Below, in pieces: positions 1 through 7,600 of a DNA stretch of 16,523 nucleotides (position 1 is the first letter of the stretch; each line of letters begins with the position of its first letter). The position numbers and the translations under genes were made by a program. The notes under the pieces are model-generated. The model did not search any database. It saw only the letters and a list, made by a program, of their open reading frames with translations, and was not told the origin of the DNA. The DNA is taken from the NCBI GenBank assembly GCA_003451935.1, contig DMJA01000178.1:1-16523 (forward strand). Direction: 5' to 3'. Origin of the DNA: Verrucomicrobiota bacterium. GTDB lineage: Bacteria; Verrucomicrobiota; Kiritimatiellia; CAIQIC01; Lenti-01.

Positions 1-1
1 G

Positions 2-1075
2 GCCTGTACGCTGCGCGACTGCCTGGTGGAGGGGAACGGCTCCTCCTCGGGCGGGGGCATCATGGTCGGCGGCGAGGCCACCAACGCGCTGGTGGAGGAT
101 TGCACGATCGAGGGGAATATCGCCTCCAACGGCCCCGGCGGCGGGATCGTGCTGTACAGCAATTCACGCGGACGGGTCCACCGTTGCATCATCTCCGGCA
201 ACTCGGCGGTCACCTTGGGCGGCGGCGTCTGGATCGACCAGGACGGAACGGTATCCAATTGCTGGATCACAGGGAACCTGGCCCTGGCGGAGGATGGCGG
301 GGGCGTCTATATGGCGTGCTCAGGATCGACGAATCCGTCGCGGGTGGTGAATTCCGTGATCGCCGGGAATGCCGCGGCGAGATACGGGGGCGGAATCTAT
401 TCCGTCGGGCCCCTCGGGGCGGTGTCTCCCGTGGTCAACTGCACGATCGTGTCCAACACGGCGGGTGCCGACGGCGGCGGCGTTTTTGCCTACACAACTC
501 GTTTCATCAACGACATCATCTATTTCAATTCGGCGCCGACCAATGCCAACTTGAATGCGCACGACTCGATTTTGTCCTGCATCATCAGCAACTGCTGCAC
601 GACCTCCAATTACTTTTGGCCGAGCATTACCAACGCCCCGGCGTTCGTGGATGCGGGGGCGGGGGACTTCCGGTTGGCGACGGCCTCGTTCTGCATCGAC
701 GCGGGCACGACCAACGGCGCGCCGGGAAACGACATCGATGGCAATCCGCGGCCGCGGGTCGGCACGCCGGGCGGCTTGTCTCGAACCGACATCGGCGCCT
801 GCGAATACGGATTCCATTTCAACGCCATCCGGTTCACGGCCACCAACACGGTGCAATTGCAGTGGGATGTGCAAGACCGCGGCATTTACCGGCTGGATTT
901 GGCGACCAACACGGCAGCCCATCCAACCAATTGGTCTTGGCATGATGTGGCGGCGTATACCAATCCCGGCATGGCGGCAGGGCAATTTCTCGTGCGCACC
1001 CAAACGGTCGCCGGAACCGGCCCCGTTCCCCTGAGCGGCAACTTCCGCCTACGCATCAGCCACACGCTTTTCTAG
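2..1075 (+). CDS. Right-handed beta-helix surface protein, 3' part (5' end outside window)
   Basis: The reading frame is open from position 2 to the stop at 1073-1075, giving 357 visible residues. It enters from the left edge, so a GTG at 26 is not taken as the true start. The first ~180 residues are built from irregular repeats of the type GGGI...V.dCtI.gN.A, where Asn/Cys/Gly ladders and GGG turns mark successive rungs of a parallel beta-helix. A linker follows, then a segment containing DIDGNPRPR and DIGACEYG, the signature of the 'choice-of-anchor Q' tail found in many beta-helix proteins of the PVC group. The last ~90 residues look beta-rich and end in RISHTLF. Such proteins are normally secreted or surface-anchored and may be adhesins or polysaccharide-binding; no catalytic residues are recognisable, so substrate and role are unknown. 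The methyltransferase gene begins 23 bp downstream. Confidence 0.85.
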   Translation, partial: ACTLRDCLVEGNGSSSGGGIMVGGEATNALVEDCTIEGNIASNGPGGGIVLYSNSRGRVHRCIISGNSAVTLGGGVWIDQDGTVSNCWITGNLALAEDGGGVYMACSGSTNPSRVVNSVIAGNAAARYGGGIYSVGPLGAVSPVVNCTIVSNTAGADGGGVFAYTTRFINDIIYFNSAPTNANLNAHDSILSCIISNCCTTSNYFWPSITNAPAFVDAGAGDFRLATASFCIDAGTTNGAPGNDIDGNPRPRVGTPGGLSRTDIGACEYGFHFNAIRFTATNTVQLQWDVQDRGIYRLDLATNTAAHPTNWSWHDVAAYTNPGMAAGQFLVRTQTVAGTGPVPLSGNFRLRISHTLF

Positions 1076-1098
1076 GCGGGATCTGGGTTCCGGCGCCA

Positions 1099-1872
1099 AT
1101 GAATTTCGGGCCTGAACAATTGGTGCATGGCCAGCCGTGGGGGCATCTGCACGGCGGCTATTTTTCCGATCCGGGGGTGGCGCGGCCGCTGGTTGAAACC
1201 ATTCTGAAGGCGGCGCAGGAATCACGCCCGGACATCATCATCGACCTGGGCGGCGGAACGGGCTTCCTTCTGTCGCAGCTGCGGAAGTCGGGCATGGGTG
1301 CAAAGACGGGACTGGTGGATCTCGACAGTTCAGAGGCGCAGCTTTCCGAGGCGGGCCGATTGGGCATTGCCTGCGCCCGCGGCACCGTGGATGGCTTTTG
1401 CCGGCGCGAGGTGGTGCCCGCCGGACAGAAGGCGCTCTTTGCCATGCGGTCCGTCCTGCACTATTCCGGGGAAGCTGGGTTGACGCCTCTGCTTCGGCAC
1501 ATCCGGGCACAGGCGCTGACGGGGGAATACTGGGTGCACCAGACCGCGTGCTTCGTGCGGGAAGAAGAGGCCGATGGCCTCAACGCGCTCTATCGAAAAA
1601 TGCGCACGGACAAATGGTATCCGGCCTTGGCCGATTTGCGGGAGCGTTTGGCGGAGACGGGCTGGCAAGTCGAGTCCGTCCTGCCCGCGCCAGCCTTGCA
1701 TTTGGATTCCGACGAACTAGGACTGCGCTACGGATTGGATTCTGCCGAAATCCGGCGGATCGGCGCGGAAATGGCCAAGGAATTCGGCGCGGAAAATGTG
1801 ATTTTTCAACTCCGGCCCGGCGGGTTTCGCGCCGCGCTTCACTACCATATTTTCATTTGCAGGGCGCGGTGA
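1099..1872 (+). CDS. Class I SAM-dependent methyltransferase
   Basis: This 257-residue cytoplasmic protein has no signal peptide. Residues 46-56 (IIIDLGGGTGF) form the glycine-rich SAM-binding motif I, and GLVDLD at 71-76 supplies the acidic residue expected at the end of strand 2 for the ribose hydroxyls. AMRSVLHYSG at 115-124 fits the motif IV/post-I region. The remainder (about 140-257) is probably the substrate-specific cap, and it does not let me name a substrate: small molecule, sugar and protein are all possible. The start at 1099 is the first ATG giving a full Rossmann fold; the Shine-Dalgarno match upstream is poor, which suggests weak initiation or coupling to the preceding gene. 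Its TGA stop overlaps the GTG start of the glycosidase gene, so the two are probably translationally coupled. Confidence 0.8.
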   Translation: MNFGPEQLVHGQPWGHLHGGYFSDPGVARPLVETILKAAQESRPDIIIDLGGGTGFLLSQLRKSGMGAKTGLVDLDSSEAQLSEAGRLGIACARGTVDGFCRREVVPAGQKALFAMRSVLHYSGEAGLTPLLRHIRAQALTGEYWVHQTACFVREEEADGLNALYRKMRTDKWYPALADLRERLAETGWQVESVLPAPALHLDSDELGLRYGLDSAEIRRIGAEMAKEFGAENVIFQLRPGGFRAALHYHIFICRAR

Positions 1873-3668
1873 GGGTCGGCCGTTATTTTGTGCTCGGTCT
1901 CGGAGTTGGCCTGTGGGCCGGTTCGGCGATCGCCGATGCGCGCATCGCAGATGTCCGCACCGACCGGGCGCGATTTGCGCCCGGCGAGACCGCCCGCATT
2001 ACCGTGGAAGTGGCCAACGATTCGGCCGGAGCCTTCGCGGGGGAATTGCGGCTCTGCATCCGAAAGATCGGCGACGGGGCGGGAACGCGGGTTTGCCCGG
2101 TTTCGCTGGCGGCGGGCGAAACCGCGGTCCAGACCGTGGGCTGGAAGGTGCCGCAAGCGGATTTCGTAGGATATGGGATCGACGTTGATTTGGTGGCGAA
2201 CCAGGCGGTGGTGGACCGGGCGTCGCACGCGCTGGATGCCAGTTCGGACTGGCGGAAGTTTCCGCGCTACGGGTTTTTCTCCGATTTCGGGCCGGACCAG
2301 ACGGAAGAAGAAATCGAACGGCGCGCGGAGGAGCTGGCGCGCTATCACATCGGCGCCGTGCAGTTCTACGACTGGATGTTCACGCACGACCGGCTGGTGG
2401 CGTGGAAGCCGGATGGAACCCTGGCGGCGGAATGGAAGGATTGGACGGGCAGGACGATCGTGGCGGAAACCCTGCGGCGCAAGGTGGCGGCGGCGCATCG
2501 ACAGGGCATGAAGGCGCTGGCCTACACCCTGATGTATGGGGACAGCGGGAGCGACCGGCCGGAACATCTCGAATGGGCGGCTTTCAAAGAGCCCTTCCAG
2601 ACCGATTGGCAGAAAGTGGAAAGCCATCCGCCGACCAATTCCTTTCTGTTTGTGATGGATGTGACCCATCCCGAATGGAGGCGGCATCTTTTTGGGGAGC
2701 TTCGCGAGGCGTTCCGGCAGTTCGGCTTCGACGGGCTGCACCTCGACAATCTTGGGGCCAGGCGGCTCTATCGGTACAACTCCGACTCCAGGATCGATGA
2801 GCGCCGCGCGTTTCCGGCGTTCATCGCGGCGGCCAAACGGGCATTCCCGGGCGCGTTCGTGCTGCACAACGATGTGATGGGCAACTACCGGGATGAAATC
2901 GCGCAATCGGAGGCGGATGCCTATTACCAGGAAGTCTGGTATCACGAGACCTACCAGGAATTGCGCGACATCATCCTCGACGCCCAGGCGAAATCCGGCG
3001 ACGCCAAGCCGGTGGTGCTGGCGGCCTATGTCCATAAGTACGACCCGCCACCGGAGTGGATCGACGACGCGACGGTGCGCCTGCTGGACGCCGCGATTTT
3101 CGCCAACGGCGGGTTCCATCTGGAACTGGGCGAGGGGTTGGAAATGCTCGTGAACGAATATTTCCCCATTCACCAGCCCCGGATGCGGCCGGGCCTGGAG
3201 CGGGCTTTGCGAGACCTGTACGATTTCCAGGTGCGGTACCAGAACCTGCTGGTGTTCAATCCGGCAGGAAATCTGCGGGATGGCACGCCCGGCGCGAACC
3301 TATCCAGCTCCACCCATGCGCTGGACAAAAACGCGCGCTCGGAGAGCCTCTGGACGGTGGTCAAGGTGCTGGAGGGCCAGTACGACGCCGTCAGCCTGAT
3401 CAACCTCTTCGGCGTGGACACGCTCTGGCGGAACCGGAGCGATCCGCCGCACGCGCAACGGGACATCCGATTGAAGTATTATCTCGATCGCCCGGTGCGC
3501 AAGGTTTGGCTGGCCACGCCCGACGACGGGCTGGGGAGGCCGCAGGAACTTGACTTCGCCGAGGGGCGCGACGGGGACGGCTATTTTGTCGAGGTGGCGG
3601 TGCAAAACCTGGAATATTGGGAATTGTTGATTTTCGACAAAAGGAGTAGCTTGGAGGCCAATCAATGA
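1869..3668 (+). CDS. Exported glycoside hydrolase family 66 protein (dextranase-like)
   Basis: A 599-residue protein is read from a GTG at 1869, which overlaps the previous stop (GTGA). This start places a good Sec signal peptide at residues 1-23 (cleavage near AIADA), although the frame is open further upstream. Residues ~24-125 look like an N-terminal Ig-like domain. A (beta/alpha)8 barrel begins at FPRYGFFSDF (131-140), followed by IGAVQFYDWMF (161-171), a hallmark of GH66 enzymes. Asp293 in DGLHLDNLG is the candidate nucleophile and Glu355 in YYQEVW the candidate acid/base; both are assigned by pattern only. GGFHLELGEG followed by a YFP motif, and a later YDFQVRYQNLL segment, also match the family. 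GH66 covers endo-dextranases and cycloisomaltooligosaccharide glucanotransferases acting on alpha-1,6-glucan. The length leaves no obvious room for the CBM35 insert typical of the transferases, so hydrolysis is the better guess. It would act in the periplasm or outside the cell. Confidence 0.8.
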   Translation: MRVGRYFVLGLGVGLWAGSAIADARIADVRTDRARFAPGETARITVEVANDSAGAFAGELRLCIRKIGDGAGTRVCPVSLAAGETAVQTVGWKVPQADFVGYGIDVDLVANQAVVDRASHALDASSDWRKFPRYGFFSDFGPDQTEEEIERRAEELARYHIGAVQFYDWMFTHDRLVAWKPDGTLAAEWKDWTGRTIVAETLRRKVAAAHRQGMKALAYTLMYGDSGSDRPEHLEWAAFKEPFQTDWQKVESHPPTNSFLFVMDVTHPEWRRHLFGELREAFRQFGFDGLHLDNLGARRLYRYNSDSRIDERRAFPAFIAAAKRAFPGAFVLHNDVMGNYRDEIAQSEADAYYQEVWYHETYQELRDIILDAQAKSGDAKPVVLAAYVHKYDPPPEWIDDATVRLLDAAIFANGGFHLELGEGLEMLVNEYFPIHQPRMRPGLERALRDLYDFQVRYQNLLVFNPAGNLRDGTPGANLSSSTHALDKNARSESLWTVVKVLEGQYDAVSLINLFGVDTLWRNRSDPPHAQRDIRLKYYLDRPVRKVWLATPDDGLGRPQELDFAEGRDGDGYFVEVAVQNLEYWELLIFDKRSSLEANQ

Positions 3669-3674
3669 GGAGGG
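3667..3674 (+). promoter_or_regulatory. Strong Shine-Dalgarno overlapping the upstream stop codon
   Basis: GAGGAGGG lies 4 bases before the ATG at 3679 and overlaps the TGA of the glycosidase gene (3666-3668). It fixes the lipoprotein start and implies coupling of the two reading frames. Confidence 0.75.
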
Positions 3675-3678
3675 CCCC

Positions 3679-4059
3679 ATGAACAGATTGGCCGGACGAA
3701 TCCGCAAGTGGATCTGGATGTTGCCGTTGATTTTCGCGGCGGGGGCGCTGGGGGGGTGCGATGATTCGGATTTCGACCGCGACCCGCCGGAGGGGCAGGG
3801 CTCGATGGTGGTGGACAACTACACGGGCGACCGGGTGCGGGTGTACATCGAGGGCGAACGCGTGGACAGCGTCGGAGAGGGGGATCACCGCTACTACGAC
3901 CTGGATCCAGGCGTCTATCGCGTGGCGCTGGACGGGGACGACACCGATCGTTCCTGGGCGGGCGATGTGGACATCCTCGAAAACCGCCGCACCGTGCTGG
4001 AAGTGCGCGGCTATTCAGGCGACTACGATGAATTCGACGTCCGGATCTATTTCGATTGA
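3679..4059 (+). CDS. Small lipoprotein with a single beta-rich domain
   Basis: The 126-residue product has a basic N-terminus, a hydrophobic stretch and the lipobox LGGC with Cys27 as the lipidation site, so it is a predicted lipoprotein. Residues +2 and +3 are Asp-Asp (CDD); in E. coli an Asp at +2 keeps lipoproteins in the inner membrane, though that rule may not apply here. The mature part is very acidic and beta-rich: SMVVDNYTGDRVRVYIEG then a YYDLDPGVYRVAL hairpin, resembling in outline PEGA or carboxypeptidase-regulatory-like beta sandwiches. No catalytic residues are visible. A strong Shine-Dalgarno (3667-3674) overlaps the glycosidase stop, so it is probably cotranscribed with that gene. 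Its function is unknown. Confidence 0.75.
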   Translation: MNRLAGRIRKWIWMLPLIFAAGALGGCDDSDFDRDPPEGQGSMVVDNYTGDRVRVYIEGERVDSVGEGDHRYYDLDPGVYRVALDGDDTDRSWAGDVDILENRRTVLEVRGYSGDYDEFDVRIYFD

Positions 4060-4116
4060 ACGAGCGGGCGGTTTCGCGCGATTCTCGCCTATCTACCAAA
4101 CGAGTGAGGTTCCACC

Positions 4117-4620
4117 ATGAGAAGAGGCTGGATATTGTGGATCGGGTGCCTGCTGGCGGGCGGGGGATCGTGCTGGGCGGACGAGGCGAGCCATCGGCAA
4201 GCCGTCGATGAACTGTTTGCGCAGATCGACATGGCGGCGACCGTGGACCAGACCGTGCAGCAGGTGGCCGCCGCGCTGACGGGCGCGGTGCCTGAGGACC
4301 TCGGCTATCGGGACGTGGTGGACGCATATGTCCGCAAGTACATCGCTTGGGAAGCCTTGAAGGACGAGGTGGCCGAGCGGTACATGCAGGCCTTCACCGA
4401 GGAAGAAATCGGCGACCTCATCGCGTTTTACAACACGGCGGCGGGCCGCAAGCTTCTGGCGCAATCCCCCGTCATTGGCCGGGAGGTTGCCGTCTCCGTG
4501 CATCGGCGCCTGGTGGAACATAGTCCCGAGCTCAAGCAGATGATGATGGATGCCGATTTCCGCGCGTTCCAAGACTCGCTCAGCCAAGACGAGTCCCTGG
4601 TGGCGGATCCCCCCCGGTAA
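4117..4620 (+). CDS. Exported DUF2059-type protein
   Basis: The 167-residue protein starts with a signal peptide (residues 1-21, cleavage near SCWA/DE). The mature part is helical. Residues ~75-130 match the DUF2059 pattern: a helix ending in RYMQAFTEEEI, then LIAFYNTAAGRKLLAQSP and a following helix with a conserved acidic residue. In this family the FY..p.G core is the recognisable feature, and members are small periplasmic proteins of unknown function. The ATG is preceded by GTGAGG. A 57-bp gap, the largest within the + strand cluster, separates it from the lipoprotein gene, so an internal promoter there is possible but none is clearly visible. Only 10 bp separate its stop from the giant exported protein, which suggests a joint role in the envelope. 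Confidence 0.78.
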   Translation: MRRGWILWIGCLLAGGGSCWADEASHRQAVDELFAQIDMAATVDQTVQQVAAALTGAVPEDLGYRDVVDAYVRKYIAWEALKDEVAERYMQAFTEEEIGDLIAFYNTAAGRKLLAQSPVIGREVAVSVHRRLVEHSPELKQMMMDADFRAFQDSLSQDESLVADPPR

Positions 4621-4630
4621 GGAACCGGCC

Positions 4631-7600
4631 ATGAAGCATCGATTTTCGAAATGGAATGCGCCCGGGCCGGCGCTGGCCGGGTTTCTGATCGCGCTGGTCG
4701 CCGCCGCGCAGGCGTGGGGCTGGACGGAGGAGGTCCGGAATGCGGCGGGCGAGGTGGCCAGTGGCCAGGCCTCGGAGGCGGCGCAGCGCGCCAGTTTCGA
4801 GAACAACCAGGCAATCAACCGGATGGGCGCGCGCGGCCCCGGCCAGGGCGGAGTGCCCAAGGACGTCTATACCGCCAACCAGAATGCGTTCACCGCCAAG
4901 AACAACGAATTCATCCGCGACGCCGCCCGCAAATGCGGGCTCGAGGTGGATATCAAAGGACCCCGGGTGGATCCGAAAACGGGCCAGCCGGATCCGCTGG
5001 CGGGCACGGACACCGACGTGAACGTGCGGACGAAGGATGGCAAGCCGCTGACGTACGACCAGTGGAAGCGGCTGAACGACACCTACACCCAGAACGTCAA
5101 CGAGTACCTGAAGAAGCCCCCCGGAAGCAAGGTCAACACCGGCACCGATTTGATGCCGGATCCCGCCACCACGCCGCCGGAAACGTTTAAGGAAATCACC
5201 CGGACGATCAACGAACAGGGGGGCACGACCTACAGCGATCCCGCCGCCGCGCGCATCGAGGCCGCCATGGCCAGCAAGGGGCCGGTCACGGTGAATGAGG
5301 TCGGTGGCTATGTCAAGGAACTGCAAACCCAGGCGAACGCGCATTTCGACCAGGCGGCGCGGACCACCGCCGAGGCCAATGCGAAGGCCCGCGCCCTCGG
5401 CGAGAACCATCCCGAGGTCCAGGATCTGCGCGCCAAGGCCCAGATCGAGAATTCGCAGGGCGCGAAATACATCGACAAGATCACGGATGTCGGCGCCAAG
5501 ATCCGCGAGCAGGCGGGAGTCGCGGCGCCGAAGGGGCAGACCCCGCCGTCCAGCAGCCTCACCGAAGCCTTGCGCAACAACCGCGGGGCCGACACCATCG
5601 CGCAGTCCGAACAAATCGGCCCGTTGGCGCAGAACGCCCTGAACAACGCCACGCGGGGCGCCATTGAAGACCTGGGGCGGGTGGCGGCGGCGAATCCGGA
5701 AGCCGCCCCCGCTTGCCAGCAGGCCATCGCCGATAGCCTGCGCGATTTGACGATGAGCCAGAAGGGCCAGGCGATGGACATGCTGAAGACGAAATTCGGC
5801 AACCAATTCGCGCAGGGGGTGGCGGCGGCCGCGCAGGGGCCCACGGCCGGAGCCCAGGTCATGAAGGGGTTCGACAAGGTGATGAAAGTCATCGGGCCGG
5901 GATTGATGGTTTGGGATGGGTATCACCGCATCACCGGGGCCTTGAATGCCCCCGACGAGGCGAAGACCTATGTCGCCGGCAAGGCCGCGGGCGGATTCAT
6001 TGGCGGTTTGGGCGGGGCGGCCGCAGTGGGGCTGGGGGTGGCGGCGGTGCTGGGCGCGCCGGTCACCGCGGTGGGGGCGGCGGCGGTCATCGGGGCCAGC
6101 GTCGTGGCCGGGGCGGTGGGCTATGGCGTCGGCGATTATGCGGGCACTTCGCTGGCCGGGTGGATGCTGGAAGGCGTGCGGCCGCGCGACCAGAGCGAGT
6201 ACGACGCGCTGGCGGCCAAGGGCCTGCTCGAAGGCGGCAAGGACATCTATGGCCAGTTGATCGCGGCCGGGGTGCCGGCCGACGTGGCGCAGGCGGCGGC
6301 CGACGCCTACAAGCGCGGCGACGTGAAGACGTTCCGCGAAATCCTTGCGGCGGTGCGCAGCATTCTCGTCAAGGATGCCAAGAAAATACCGGTCCGCCGG
6401 TTCGCCGATCTGCCCAAGACCGAGGTCCAGGCCCTGCTGAACTGCCTCTGTTCGGCGTCGCTCGGAGCCAACCCGTGGGTGGCCCAGGGCTACAACACCA
6501 CCATCCCCCCCGACGCGGATCCGAAAAAACATTCCTGCGGCAGCCTGGCCAACGGTCCTTGCATGGCGCAGGGGTTCGGCTGCTGGCGCAGCTTCATCAA
6601 ATGGAGCAATCCGGGCATCGCGGACTGCCTCGCGTCCTTCAATCTGCCGACCAATTCCGGCTTCGTGCGCGGGCAGATCGACGCGGCCCACCAGAAGGAG
6701 TTCGAGAAGCCGTTCACGGTGAAACTGGACGTGTCGCCCACGGAGGTCTGCCCGGGGGACAAGGTGCAGGTCAACGTGATTTGCGAAGGCGGCCGGGGCG
6801 ACTACCAATACCGCTACGACATCGGGTGGCCCCTGCAAAAGCCGCCGGACGCGCCGAAAAACGGATGGACGCCGACCTCCTCCAGCAGCCTGGCGCTCAC
6901 CGTGGATCCGACCCTCAAACGGGGATTCTACGACGGACGCTGGGTCTATACCCGGCCGGCCGAAGCCTACAACGCCGGCGTCTGGGTGACGGCATCGAGC
7001 ACCACGTGGGATCCGGTCAGCCAGCAGGAAACGGTGGTAACGGCGCACCAGGTGGCGACGGTCCACCTCCGCCCGCACCACGAATGCGAAAAATTGAATC
7101 CCCCCAAGCCTTCGGAAACCGAGAAGCCCCCCAAGAAGACGGACCGCCCCCCCAAGAAAACAACCCCCTCGCAGTCGGCCAATCCACCCGGCGCGCCGGT
7201 GGATTCGCCGACCGCGCCGGTGAAGAAACCGACGTCCTCTTCACCGCCCGCGCAGATGACCGGCGCCTCGGCAGGGGCGGGGCAGCAGGTCCCGTCCGCG
7301 CCGCCGCCGCCGCCCGCGAGGGGCGACAAGCCTTCGTCTCCGCCGCCATCGTCTAAGCCGGGGAAACCGTTGCCCCCGACGCCGGGGGAAAAGGCAACGC
7401 CTCCGTCCGATTCCAATGAGTGCTGGGCCGCCGGATCGGGCTATGGCACGCCGGAAACCGGCAACACCTTCATCGGCGAAGTGCGCGCCGGGCGGAAAGT
7501 CCGGCTGACCATTTCCGGACCGGCTGGCCATGGAACCGCCGATGGGGTGACCCAGGCGTCGTTGTCGTTCCCGTATGTCGCGGGCGATTACACCATGCGC

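Noticed and set aside
1842..3173. Long antisense open frame (443 codons) opposite the glycosidase gene
   Set aside because: High GC content opens antisense frames. The product is Arg/Pro/His-rich with no recognisable domain, whereas the + frame has a clear GH66 sequence.
4060..4116. Promoter in the 57-bp gap before the DUF2059 gene
   Set aside because: I found no -35/-10 pair with acceptable spacing; the weak GGCG/CGCC pairing is not a convincing terminator either.
4580..7081. 833-codon antisense frame opposite the giant protein gene
   Set aside because: The Arg/Gly/His-rich translation has no signal or domain; the + frame has a signal peptide, repeats and zinc modules.
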